NCBI GenBank assembly: GCA_003116975.1
Contig: BGKB01000059.1
Location: forward strand, 186,001 to 250,000
From: Aurantiochytrium sp. KH105
Taxonomy: Eukaryota > Sar > Bigyra > Thraustochytrida > Thraustochytriidae
DNA: 64,000 nucleotides
Reading direction: 5' to 3'
Part shown: piece by piece, positions 48,247 to 57,553 of the stretch
Position numbering within the stretch: position 1 is the stretch's first letter
Layout: every line of letters starts with the position of its first letter
The notes under the pieces: generated by a model
The model's database searches: none
The model's input: only the letters and a program-made list of their open reading frames with translations
Told to the model about the DNA's origin: nothing
Made by a program: the position numbers and the translations under genes

Positions 48247-49451
48247 ATGCTTTCCCCTTTTCTGCGGTGCGTAGACTTTCGCATAAAATCAATCTTCAGC
48301 AGTTCCTGAGTGTTGTTATAGCTTGAGAGGAGGTGCTTATTCCAGAGCGTGCGTGAGCTGCTTACTTCATGAAGCACTGCATCTTTTCCATCCGACATTT
48401 AATGGAAAGGGCGTGTGCTGGATTTCGTGAGCAGATGTTTGCTGGTTTTGCTAAGTTTCTACCTTATGTTTGGAGATCCCAAATGCGCCAACGTGAACAA
48501 AACATCTCAGCCTTTTCAGGACGAAAAGTTGTTCTCGTCAGCGCTCGATCTGATCTGAGACTTTACCTTAAAAAAAGCCGTGTCCTCGCTTGCTCAGTGC
48601 GGCGCTGACAAGCAGTACGTGGGGAAGCAAACAGGTCGACTTAGAATGGCGCTGGCGAACGTTGTTGTCAAACGTAGCTGTTCGTGAAGTTAGCTTCCTC
48701 TCGCTGTCAATTCGTTGGACTGTGAGTGACCGCAATCGCCGCAATTCTGATCTTCCTAGCTGATACACGTCCAATCAAGCTAGCTGGAATGAGCTCAATA
48801 AGAATAAAAAAAACAGTGAAAACACGGTTTTGCACCCAACAAAGCAGCCCTAAAACATAACTGTTCAGCGTGTGTCCTTCCTTTTTGACTGCCGAGACGC
48901 ACGGAAGGTATACTACTCGTCCAGGTTGCGGCGACAGACGCCCGGTCTTTAAGTTGCAGCCACGTCTCGCATCAGCCCGGCCATGGGTCGGTGGTCTCGA
49001 CACTTTTTTCTTCACCGTCCGCGCCCACCTTGCCATCTTCGGACTGTATTTCGATTTGTAGATCGATCGATCGCCAGAGAGAAAAACGGAGATGACGCAT
49101 GAAGCGCGGTGAACTTTCTTTTTGATTCGCTGTCTGCCAGCTGGTCAACCGGAAGCGATTCACTAGCAGAGATGGCCGTATCACGTGGGTGCAGAAACCT
49201 AAGATGAAGTAGGAAGTATATACCTGCACTCCAGCCACCAGACCGGTCTCTCGAGATGGACGGGCAGTCAACGGTGGGATTCGGGGACATCAGCGGTATG
49301 GCCAGGTGTACAGAGTGACTGGCCAAGGCGCCGCAGCCGACAGAAGAAAAGTGTTCAAGTGGGCGACGCGTGCCGCCGCGCGGACACGCGGTCGGACCTG
49401 AGCAGGCTTCGAAAAGTTTCTGGCAAACTCGCAACGTGGTGGAACGATCGG
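48247..49451. other. Spacer between array genes 2 and 3
   Basis: The 3' part of unit 2 and 5' part of unit 3, junction at 48657/48658. Nearly all of it aligns with the corresponding spacers of the other units. No independent gene was recognised; conserved open frames on the minus strand follow from the DNA repetition. Confidence 0.6.
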
Positions 49452-50420
49452 ATGTCTTGCCAATCTCGTTGCAACGCGATCTGCGAAACAGGCAGCTATG
49501 CAGACTCCTACGTCTGTATGGACGGCGTTTGTGTGCAGGCCACCTGCAGGCGCTTGAACATTATGTGCCATGAAGGACAAGAGTGCAACTGCATTGGTGG
49601 CACCGTGGGGGAGCTATGCTTGCTGACAGTGGTCGTTAGTCTGGTGGTGATTGTAATTTTTGTCTTGAGCATCGCATACTGCGTGCAAAAGTACGAGAAG
49701 AAGAAGAAGAAGAAGAAGACCACATCAGCTGCGCTTGTCTCGGCGTCCTCTGAATTGAAAGATGATGGTACAGTTGAGCATGCGATTGAGGTGAATGATG
49801 GCCCTGCTGAAGAGGAGAAGCTTTTTCAGCCGAGCGCGCGTGCACTGGCGCGCGGCCTCATCAGTGTCGTCCTTCTCGCCATTGTGCTTTCTGACACTGT
49901 CAAGATGTCGGAGGTAACGACGACATATTACTCCCCAACATTTTCCAAAATGTCTACGATCTTCAGCGCTGATTTGTCGACACTGAAGGTCGAAGTGGAG
50001 GGCTCCATTCCCGGTTTCCCTTCTTTTCCGATTGCAGAAGACAGTATGACCTGGGAAGAGTATTGTGTGGCCGTCGAGAAATTTGAAAACCTTACACAGA
50101 CATTCCGAGAAGTGGGGCTTATAATTCCAGGTCCTGTGCAGTGCTCTTATGTGGCTCCAGCACGCTCCTTTATCATTGCAGCCGTTGCCATGTACTCCAT
50201 GGCAAGTGTCAGCGCGCTGCATCCGCTTGGGAACACTTTTGGCATGGTAACATCCATGCTTGGTTGGGTCTTCGTTGTCGCTGGCGTCTGCTTCTGGTTC
50301 GCTGTTATCGGAGGCTGGGCCGAAGCCTGGACCAGTATCGAGGCTGGCGTCGGCATTCTTTTGAGCATTTCTACTCTTGGAGTCACGATCATCGCATTCG
50401 TGCTGCCGAAGCGCCCGTAG
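49452..50420 (+). CDS. EGF-like multispan membrane protein, array copy 3
   Basis: A 322-residue paralogue very close to copy 1. The first 56 residues keep all ten cysteines and end CNCIGGTVGELC, fitting the EGF-type signature. A first span (about 57-79) is followed by KYEKKKKKK, then an acidic linker, a second span, an outward loop of about 90 residues, and three further spans ending VLPKRP. One insertion relative to copy 1 lies between the last spans (WAEAWTSIEAG against WTGIETG). The frame is open upstream to 49359 only through a GTG. The ATG at 49452 aligns with the start of copy 1. Function is unknown; the regular spacing of Cys and spans across copies argues for selection on the protein. 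Confidence 0.8.
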   Translation: MSCQSRCNAICETGSYADSYVCMDGVCVQATCRRLNIMCHEGQECNCIGGTVGELCLLTVVVSLVVIVIFVLSIAYCVQKYEKKKKKKKTTSAALVSASSELKDDGTVEHAIEVNDGPAEEEKLFQPSARALARGLISVVLLAIVLSDTVKMSEVTTTYYSPTFSKMSTIFSADLSTLKVEVEGSIPGFPSFPIAEDSMTWEEYCVAVEKFENLTQTFREVGLIIPGPVQCSYVAPARSFIIAAVAMYSMASVSALHPLGNTFGMVTSMLGWVFVVAGVCFWFAVIGGWAEAWTSIEAGVGILLSISTLGVTIIAFVLPKRP

Positions 50421-50844
50421 ATGGTTTTTTCTTTTCCGCGGTGCGTGAACTTTCGCATGAAATCAGTCTTTCGCAGTTCCTGAGTGTTGTTATACCTTTA
50501 GAAGAGGTGCTTAGTCGAGAGCGTACATGAGCTGTTTACATCATGCAACACTCAATCTCGTCCGTTCGTTATTGCATCTTTTCCATCGGGCATTTGAAGG
50601 GAAGGGCGTGTGCTGGATTTCGTGAGCGGATGTTCGCTGGGTTTCATAAGTTCTGTCCACTAAAACCTCATCCATTAAAAGAGATCGGAGATTCCAAATG
50701 CGCCAACGTAAACAAAACATCTCAGCCTTTCCAAGACGAAAAGTCATTCTCGTCAGCGTTCGATTTGTACTGAGTCTTTTCCTTTTCAAAGCGCGTCCTT
50801 GCTCGCTCACTTTGGCGCTGACAAGCAGTACGTGGAAGACCTCA
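50421..50844. other. 3' spacer of unit 3, convergent gap
   Basis: Unit 3 sequence shared with the other units, lying between array gene 3 and the stop codon of the convergent minus-strand gene. Nothing coding was recognised. Confidence 0.6.
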
Positions 50845-51573
50845 CTAGTCGACTTGAACTGGCGCTAGCGCAACCAAGCTTCCTGGTAGGATCATCTGAA
50901 GCTGCTGTGCAGCAGTAGTTGCGGTGCGACGCGAAGGAAAGGTAGCTACAAAGGTGAGGTCTTGTCCGTCATAATAAGCCTCGAAAGAGATGGCTTCATC
51001 GCAGACTGCCTCAGCGTCTCGGCGTTGGGCGCCAATAACTTTTCGGAGAGTCAAAAGGGTCCTGATTTCATTCTCGCTTGCGCGAATCCCTTTGGGGGCG
51101 TCGGCTGCGTCCTGGAAACGGTCGCTTGCCTGCGGGAACTTCGAATTGGAGTCTCTGGTCTTTCCTGCGATGGCTTGTTCTTTCTTGCTAATGTCTTCGT
51201 GAGTATCGTTGTTGTTCTTGTTGTTGTTATTGGCTGCATTTTTCATCCAGGCCGGAAGCACAAGAGCACGGCCTCGTCCGCGGCCCATGGGCACGCACGC
51301 GGTCGCGGAAGCCGACGTGCTCTGTGAAGCCGTGGCAAGGCTTGCCAGCACCGCAGACCGGCTTTTGGACTCGAGCGTTTCTCGCCGTTGCTCCGAGGCG
51401 CGAAGATCGGCCTCGGCGCGCCGGGCCCGCTCGAGACTCGACTCTCGCTGCGCGCAGGCCTGCACAATCTCCTCATAGTCGTTGGGCTCGAGGGGGTCGT
51501 AGGGGGCGTCGCCCGAGGCCTCGAGGACTGCGTCAAGGACGGCGTCTTGAATGTGGCGTGCTGTTGATGTCAT
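50845..51573 (-). CDS. Small protein with SPF45/DRT111-like N-terminal motif
   Basis: A 242-residue protein. Near the N-terminus, APYDPLEPNDYEEI (about 23-36) followed by a charged helical stretch recalls the 'YDPxxPNDYE' segment of splicing factor SPF45/RBM17 and plant DRT111. A GRGRGRALVLPAWMK motif follows (about 97-111), then an Asn-rich run, then a C-terminal part of mixed alpha-beta composition (LTFVATFPSRRTATTAAQQL). I see neither a G-patch nor a clear RRM, so the resemblance is limited to the motif and splicing is only a possibility. The ATG at 51573 is the first in frame. The last eight codons and the stop lie inside the right edge of tandem array unit 3, and fragments of this 3' end recur at 45838-45863 and 48632-48657. 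Confidence 0.75.
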   Translation of the reverse strand: MTSTARHIQDAVLDAVLEASGDAPYDPLEPNDYEEIVQACAQRESSLERARRAEADLRASEQRRETLESKSRSAVLASLATASQSTSASATACVPMGRGRGRALVLPAWMKNAANNNNKNNNDTHEDISKKEQAIAGKTRDSNSKFPQASDRFQDAADAPKGIRASENEIRTLLTLRKVIGAQRRDAEAVCDEAISFEAYYDGQDLTFVATFPSRRTATTAAQQLQMILPGSLVALAPVQVD

Positions 51574-51784
51574 CGTGTTTGAGGTTTTGCACTATTGCAC
51601 AGGTGGCAGTATTATGATGATACGGATGAACACAATCGCACTCCACAAGCTAATTTTGTGAAGACACTGCGCTTGGGCTCGGCATCCTTTTCAAATGCTG
51701 TTGATACCATCTGGGATCACAAGCAAGCGCGAAAAGCAGTAGATTGAACAACTTTATATTTGTGATCTTGAAGCGGAGGCTACT

Positions 51785-52855
51785 CTAGCGGTCGCCATTG
51801 CCGATGTTGGCGCCGCACATTTCCTGGGCAAGCGCATTAGCAACTGCGCGGTCCTGATCGTACGCAGAGTTGTGAAAGATGTTGTTGTAGTAGTCGTCAG
51901 CATCGGGGAAATCGTCGACAGAGTAGGTGCTGTCGCAGACAGCGTCGAGGAAGGGCGTGTTTTCGGTCTCGAAGAGTCGGATGCAAATGACTCGAGGGGC
52001 CGTGCTGCCGAGTCGCTCGATCATTTCCGCCTTGAGACGGACATAGTTGTTGACATTTTGGGGCTTGAGAATCTGGCCGTCCGTAAAGAGGAGCATGAAG
52101 CTGGGCACCTCGCTGGAAGCAAGCTTGCTCGCCACACCCTTGAAGACAGGGGGGAACTTGGTGCCATACGCACGGTTGCCAGAATTCAGCTCGAGCGCCA
52201 ACGTGAAAAACTCGCTCACGAGGTCGCCAGGAACATTGGCAGTGGGGCTGTCGAGCTGGACGCGCCAGTCGATTGCTGTTCTCTCGAGCTCAAGGATGCC
52301 AAAGTTGACATCCTTGCTAAAGGGCATCTTGAGCGCTGTGAACGCAGCGCTCTGAACAGCGGTCACGGCCTTTCGAAGAGATGCAAGGGGATATCTGGTT
52401 GCAAAGGTGCTGTCTACAACTGCAAGGACGCGCGCCGAGCATTGCGACGGCAGACGAAAGGCGTAGCAGGTTGCCCCAAAGAGATCTTCGCTGCCACGAG
52501 CGACAGGTCCAGTTGTTTCATCTCTGTTTTCGGATGCCCATCCCACAGGCAGACGCAAGGCGCTCAGGCGTTGATAATCTTTTCTCGGAAAGTAGCAGGT
52601 GAAAGAGTTATAAGAAGGTTCCCACGAGAAGGCTTCGACGCTGTTTCCGAAGGTCTCAAAGCAGGCATCGAGAGCTTCTTGCTGGGTCCGTCCATCAAGC
52701 AGAGTCCAGAATCCGCTAAACCACAAAGCGTCTTGGTCCCTGCAGCGGCCATGAAAATATGATCCGCTATCATAGGCGGGTACTACCTGGGCCTTCACAA
52801 ACTTGACGTTCGCCAGGGCCAGCGCGAGCGTCGTCGCGCCTACTATTGTCTTCAT
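51785..52855 (-). CDS. Secreted eight-cysteine vWA-like protein, paralogue A
   Basis: A 356-residue protein. Residues 1-23 form a signal peptide (MKTIVGATTLALALA then VKAQ). After the conserved PAYDSGSYFHGRC comes a Cys-containing domain (to about 140: DACFETFG, FTCYF, TCYAF). A vWA-like alpha-beta domain follows (about 140-340), with strands VLAVVDSTFA and SFMLLFTDGQIL. The metal site of typical vWA domains (DxSxS) reads DSTFA here, so metal binding is doubtful. Eight cysteines are kept in all three paralogues of the cluster. vWA domains usually mediate protein-protein adhesion, so an extracellular or cell-wall role is inferred. In-frame codons upstream to 53029 start with GTG; the ATG at 52855 begins the signal peptide. 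A 241-bp stretch is identical to paralogue B. Confidence 0.85.
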   Translation of the reverse strand: MKTIVGATTLALALANVKFVKAQVVPAYDSGSYFHGRCRDQDALWFSGFWTLLDGRTQQEALDACFETFGNSVEAFSWEPSYNSFTCYFPRKDYQRLSALRLPVGWASENRDETTGPVARGSEDLFGATCYAFRLPSQCSARVLAVVDSTFATRYPLASLRKAVTAVQSAAFTALKMPFSKDVNFGILELERTAIDWRVQLDSPTANVPGDLVSEFFTLALELNSGNRAYGTKFPPVFKGVASKLASSEVPSFMLLFTDGQILKPQNVNNYVRLKAEMIERLGSTAPRVICIRLFETENTPFLDAVCDSTYSVDDFPDADDYYNNIFHNSAYDQDRAVANALAQEMCGANIGNGDR

Positions 52856-53519
52856 CTTGGTCCGCTTCGCTGATAGTCTTCCGCACGCGCTTCGAATCCC
52901 TTTACGTGTTTGTCTCCCTTCTCGCGCCTCGAGTTTCTCCCCATGCGCGCCGCCTTCGTCGCGAAGGAGCTTTGATTGCTTGACATTAAAGGTCTGTCCT
53001 CCACGTTTCTGCAGAGCAAGATGGAGCACGTCACGTCACGCCGCTGCCGCGGCAGCACGCGCAGTGCTAGCCTTTCTGCTGGCCGGGACCTAGGTCGCGC
53101 GCGATCTTGCCCTGGATTCCCACCTGGCGGTTTACTTACTCGTTTCTGTGCGGCTTTCTTCCTCCTCAGGATCTTTTTCTTGTCCCTTCATGTCCATCGA
53201 TGGCTGTGGCATGCACGGCGCTTGAATGCATCGGCTCTAGTGTGCGTGAGAGCGCAAAGTCTATCGCTTGAGACAACGACGAGGACAGCGACGAGGACAG
53301 CGACGAGGACGCGGCCTGTCGGGAGGCGTGCCTGGATCTCGAACAACCGTCATACCTTTGTGGTGGATGGGTGCAAGGTCAGTCAGTGGCCGTCAAGGAA
53401 CGACCGACACGAATTGAATGTTTTTCAAGGAAGAGAGAAAAAGAAGCGAGCAGCACATGCGTAAGGATCTTGTTCCCTAAAAGCGTCTCAAATATAAAAA
53501 AAATGAACGAGTTTCAATT
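52856..53519. other. Gap between vWA-like paralogues A and B
   Basis: About 660 bp with no gene recognised. It includes three tandem 'gacgaggacagc'-type 12-bp repeats (about 53277-53312) and AT-rich sequence near 53480-53520 that is probably the 3' region of paralogue B. Confidence 0.55.
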
Positions 53520-54590
53520 TTAAAAGACGCCGCCGTTGACGATGTTGCCGCCGCACATTTCCTGGGCAAGCGCGTTGGCAACTGCGCGGTCCTGGTCGTA
53601 CGGAGAGTTGTAAAAGTAGTTGTAGTAGTAGTCGTCAGCATCGGGGAAATCGTCGACAGAGTAGGTGCTGTCGCAGACAGCGTCGAGGAAGGGCGTGTTT
53701 TCGGTCTCGAAGAGTCGGATGCAAATGACTCGAGGGGCCGTGCTGCCGAGTCGCTCGATCATTTCCGCCTTGAGACGGACATAGTTGTTGACATTTTGGG
53801 GCTTGAGAATCTGGCCGTCCGTAAAGAGGAGCATGAAGCTGGGCACCTCGCTGGAAGCAAGCTTGTTTGCCACACCCTTGAAGACAGGGGGAAACTTGGT
53901 GCCATACGCACGGTTGCCAGCATTCAAGTCGCCAAAAAGGGAAAAGATCTCGGCCACGAGGTCGCCAGGAACATTGGCAGTGGGGCTGTCGAGCTTGACA
54001 TGCCAGTTCAGAGCTGTTCTCTCGAGCCCAAGGATGCCAAAGTTGACATCTTGGCTAAAGGGCATCTTGAGCGCTGCGAATGCAGCGCCTCGAAAGGCAT
54101 CCACGGCCTTTTCGATGGCCGGAGTGGGGTATCTGGTTGCAAAGGTGCTGTCCACGACTGCGAGGACGCGCGCCGAGCATTGCGACGGCAGACGAAAGGC
54201 GTAGCAGGTTGACCCAAAGAGATCTTCGCTGCCGCGAACCACGGGTCCAGTCGTTTGATCGACAAGTTCGGAACTCCAGCCAGTGGGTGTGGGCAAGGCG
54301 TAGAGACGAGCAAATTCATCCGTCGTAAAGTAGCACGTAAAGGAGCCGTAGGTAGGTTCCCACGAAAAGGCTTCGACGCCGTCGCCAAAGGTTTCAAAGC
54401 ACGCATCAAGAGCCTCCTGCTTGGTGCGTCCTCGCATGTAGGTCCAGTACCCGCTGAACCAAAACGCGTTCACATCCGCGCAGCGGCCGTGAAAGTACGA
54501 TCCGCTGTCGTACGCGGGCACCTGGGCCTGCACGGACTGCGCGTTCGCCAGGGCCAGTGCGACCGTCGTCGCGACCACTGCCGCCTTCAT
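53520..54590 (-). CDS. Secreted eight-cysteine vWA-like protein, paralogue B
   Basis: A 356-residue protein of the same length as paralogue A. Signal peptide MKAAVVATTVALALA then VQAQ, then PAYDSGSYFHGRC, the Cys-rich domain and the vWA-like domain (VLAVVDSTFATRYP, SFMLLFTDGQILKP). All eight cysteines of the family are present. The C-terminal 110 or so residues are almost identical to paralogue A, including silent sites. The middle (for example NFGILGLERTALNWHVKL against NFGILELERTAIDWRVQL) has diverged. That pattern points to gene conversion or partial recent duplication. The degenerate metal site DSTFA is shared. The ATG at 54590 directly starts the signal peptide. Confidence 0.87.
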   Translation of the reverse strand: MKAAVVATTVALALANAQSVQAQVPAYDSGSYFHGRCADVNAFWFSGYWTYMRGRTKQEALDACFETFGDGVEAFSWEPTYGSFTCYFTTDEFARLYALPTPTGWSSELVDQTTGPVVRGSEDLFGSTCYAFRLPSQCSARVLAVVDSTFATRYPTPAIEKAVDAFRGAAFAALKMPFSQDVNFGILGLERTALNWHVKLDSPTANVPGDLVAEIFSLFGDLNAGNRAYGTKFPPVFKGVANKLASSEVPSFMLLFTDGQILKPQNVNNYVRLKAEMIERLGSTAPRVICIRLFETENTPFLDAVCDSTYSVDDFPDADDYYYNYFYNSPYDQDRAVANALAQEMCGGNIVNGGVF

Positions 54591-55303
54591 CTTCTTTTGC
54601 CCGCTGCCTCGCTCGCTGCCTCGGTGCGTACTCCGCTGGTCTGTTCCCGCGCGTCGCGCGTCGCGCCTCGCAGCTATCTCGCCCGCACCGCGACCTCGCG
54701 AAGGGGCTTTGCTGTGCCCTTCTCGCCGCTCTTTTCGCAGTCGCTCGCGAGGTCTTGCCTCGCCATCACGCTCGGCACGCGCCGCTCTAGGGTTTCCGCT
54801 GACCGGCGCCTACGCCCGGCCTTTCGGGGACGCCGCCGCTCTGTCCCTTGTACTACCGTAAGCGCTAGCAGGGCCCTACGTCTAGCTCGTACTCACTCGC
54901 GCCACTTCTCTTTCTTCCCGCTTCATTCCTTTCGGGGCTCTCTCAGCCACCCGCCAGCTCGCGCCGTCCATGGCGTGTCGCAGCGCGCCACCTCGCGTCG
55001 CACCTGCCTGCTTCTGCGCCCGCTGCTGCCTCGGCGCGCGGGGACACGCCGCCAGACGCGCGCCCTTGCAGACAGGGTCCTGCGCTGAGTCGCGTCGCGT
55101 CTGCCCCGGCCGGCCGCGTGCTGGTGCTCACCGTGAGGCAGGACAAAGTACATTCACTCTTTCGACAAAACAGATTAGCAATCAACCATCAATTCTAATC
55201 ACGACCAATCCTGGTCACTCCACGCGCGCTCGCACCGGGCCGAAGCCAAGCCCAGCCCAACGCGCCCAGCCTGTAGCCTCGCTGCCCGGGCTCGCGGCGT
55301 GCA

Positions 55304-55340
55304 CATGCATGCATGCATGCATGCATGCATGCATGCATGC
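55304..55340. repeat. ATGC tetranucleotide microsatellite
   Basis: About nine perfect ATGC units. The repeat is its own reverse complement in register, so it can fold into a hairpin. Confidence 0.92.
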
Positions 55341-56028
55341 TGCAGCTGCGTGAATCTATTGAAGACGGGAGGAAGCCTTTCAGAGGCGCTTGCCTGCTTT
55401 TGCTTACTGCTTGCTTGCCTTCCATTTCTTCGTCCGCTGCAGCTGCTCCCTCTTTTGGCGGCGCAGATCCGAGGCAGCCGTGTCGATGTGTGTGCGCGCG
55501 TGCGTGCGCCAGCCACCGTGCGCGCACGCTGCGCCAGAAGCACGCGTGGCGTCCGTCGAGATCGCGGGCCGCTCGCTCGGTCTCGCTTGATGTCGCTCGG
55601 TCTCGCTTGATGAGCAAGAAGATATACTCGACGGAAGGTGAAAAAGGGCGACGCGAGGTTGGATGATGGCGCCCTCCCGAGTCCGAGCTCGAGCTTGAGG
55701 AGCTCGAGGCCGAGGCCGAGGTTGGCAGCGGCAGGGCTGGCCGCGAAAGCCACCCGCTCTCGGCCTCCGCGTCGCCCAGCTTCGCTTCTCCGCCTCGCCC
55801 CGTGCTTCTTGTCCCGGAGGTCTGCGCGCAGGTGGGCTCGAGGGAGCCGGCCTCCGGAAATGGCATGGACGCGGGTGCAGGGTGGCCCGTGCCGCCCTTT
55901 TCTCTCTCCCTAACGCGGCCTCGCCCGGCCCGACCGCGGCGAGAGGGAGCAAGCGGCGAGCAAGGGCGCTCTGCAGCGCGGACCCGGCCGGCCGGCCGGC
56001 CTGACAGAGCCGAGCCGAGCTGATCAGC

Positions 56029-56067
56029 GCAGAGCAGCGCAGAGCAGAGCAGAGCAGAGCAGAGCAG
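56029..56067. repeat. GCAGA pentamer microsatellite
   Basis: About seven to eight GCAGA/GCAGC units on the plus strand. The same pentamer, as CTCTG, occurs at 6237-6269 and 12259-12280 upstream of minus-strand genes. Confidence 0.85.
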
Positions 56068-56506
56068 CGGCACAGCCTGCTCGCTCTTTATCTGGTTGTA
56101 ATCTTGAAGAAGTGTGTGCTCTTGCGGGCCGCCATATTGGCGCTGACTGACGCGGCCTTCACTGTCAAGTTTGTCATGTCATCACGCCATGTATACTGAC
56201 AGTGAGAGGGCGAACTTGAAAGGGGCCGAAGCGCAAGTTCAAGGACCGCGTGACTCGACCTGCCAATGATGGCATCGGCCGGAACGGGGAGCACGAGGAG
56301 TCGGCTGAGAAACACACGCGAGACGAAGCAAGCAAACTATGGTGGTTGTCATCATGGGACTCTCCCCGGCACACGGGTTGACAGTGTACAAGATTGCCTC
56401 ATCGGTGAGCGTAATAGAACAACGGCTTTCAGCATGTCTTCTGTAATCTGGAAATCAATATAGTGGTGGGTGAAGCATGCGTGCAAGCGACACACATACA
56501 ATGTAA

Positions 56507-57553
56507 TCAAGGACAAATCTCTTGGACGAGAGCATTCGCGAGAGCGCGGTTTTCATCATACTCGGAATTATAGCGACTGTCGTAGTAGTCATCGGCATTC
56601 GGGAACTGGCTGACTGAGTATGAGCTGTCGCACACAGCATCAAGGAAGGGGGTGTTCTCCTCTTCCACGATGCGGATGCAAATAATGCGCGGCGCCGTGG
56701 CGCCGAGACGGTTGAGCATCTCAGCCTTGAGCGCGATGTAGTTGTCCACGTTCGAGGGCTTGAGAAGGTGGCCGTCCGAGAAGAGGAGCATGAAGCTGGG
56801 TTTGTCGGCCGATGCGAGCTTGTCCGCCACGCCCCTGAACAAGGGAGGGAACTTTGTGCCATAGGCGCGGTTGCCGGCGCCAACATCGATGTCGAGGAAC
56901 TTTTCGACGAGGTCTCCCGGGACGTTGGCCGCGGGGCTGCCGAGGCGTACGCGCCAGTTGATCGAGGTCCGTTTGAGCTCGAGAATACCAAATTTGACGT
57001 CCTTGTTGAACGGCAGCTTGATCGCTGCGAATCCGGCGCTGCGAATCGACTCGATCGCCTTTTCAACGGCGGGCTTCGGGTACTTTGCGGCAAACGTAGT
57101 GTCGACGGCTGCGAGGACGCGCGCCGAGCATGTGGATGCGAGGCGAAATGCGTAGCAGGTGATCACTCCTTCTTCGCTGCCGCCATTGACCGAACTCCCG
57201 TACACGATTTCACCTCCGGGGTTGTCAAACCAAAGGAATGGGATGCCCGCTTCAAGAAAGGAATTGTACTGCTCGTCCGTAAAGTAGCAAGTAAAGGTCC
57301 CCTCAATCCTATTCCACGACATGGCTTGGACGGAGGTTCCAAAGTTTTCGAAGCAGGTGTCGAGTGCTTCTTGCTTGGTCCGGCCGAAGATTGGCGTCGA
57401 GAACCCATTGAAGTAGGCCTTGTCCACGTCTGTGCACCGTCCATAAAAGTACGATCCGCTGTCGTAGGCCGGCTGTGCGTGTGCGACGTGCACAGCAGGC
57501 AGCGCCATCGCAAGCGCCAGCGCGACCTTCATACCTTGGGAAGCCGTCCTCAT
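56507..57553 (-). CDS. Secreted eight-cysteine vWA-like protein, paralogue C
   Basis: A 348-residue paralogue of the proteins at 51785 and 53520, more diverged. The signal peptide is best seen from Met8 (MKVALALAMALPAVHVAHAQ), which aligns with the starts of A and B. The true start may therefore be 57532 rather than 57553. Conserved blocks: PAYDSGSYFYGRC, LDTCFENFG, FTCYF, ITCYAF, STCSARVLAAVDTTFA, SFMLLFSDGHLLKP, IICIRI, DAVCDSSYS. All eight cysteines are in place. The metal-site position reads DTTFA, again unlike DxSxS. It does not share the identical tract of A and B. Secretion to the surface or wall is inferred. Confidence 0.86.
   Translation of the reverse strand: MRTASQGMKVALALAMALPAVHVAHAQPAYDSGSYFYGRCTDVDKAYFNGFSTPIFGRTKQEALDTCFENFGTSVQAMSWNRIEGTFTCYFTDEQYNSFLEAGIPFLWFDNPGGEIVYGSSVNGGSEEGVITCYAFRLASTCSARVLAAVDTTFAAKYPKPAVEKAIESIRSAGFAAIKLPFNKDVKFGILELKRTSINWRVRLGSPAANVPGDLVEKFLDIDVGAGNRAYGTKFPPLFRGVADKLASADKPSFMLLFSDGHLLKPSNVDNYIALKAEMLNRLGATAPRIICIRIVEEENTPFLDAVCDSSYSVSQFPNADDYYDSRYNSEYDENRALANALVQEICP

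Larger units (their letters stand above)
45864..48657 (+). repeat. Tandem array unit 2
   Basis: A 2,794-bp direct repeat, the longest and most diverged of the three. It begins 'aacgttgttgtc' directly after the 'ggcgctagcg' that ends unit 1. It carries two extra segments in its 5' spacer and a membrane protein gene with a shortened Cys-rich domain. Confidence 0.85.
48658..50870 (+). repeat. Tandem array unit 3
   Basis: A 2,213-bp unit, the shortest, lacking the extra segments of units 1 and 2. Its right edge runs into the last codons of the minus-strand gene 50845-51573. That end is therefore probably the original chromosomal context and the other two units are derived copies (inference). Confidence 0.82.
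54591..56506. other. Gap between vWA-like paralogues B and C, no gene accepted
   Basis: About 1.9 kb of GC-rich, low-complexity sequence. It contains an ATGC microsatellite (55304-55340), GCTC/GCTT runs, and a GCAGA pentamer repeat (56029-56067). Several long open frames on both strands run through these repeats and have Arg/Ala/Ser-biased composition; I accept none. A minus-strand ATG near 56133 opens a 15-codon frame only. Confidence 0.5.

Noticed and set aside
43409-49036. Minus-strand ORFs conserved between the array units (for example 45994-46212 and 48707-49036)
   Set aside because: They are similar only because the whole spacer is repeated. Lengths and starts vary and no signal of protein selection is visible.
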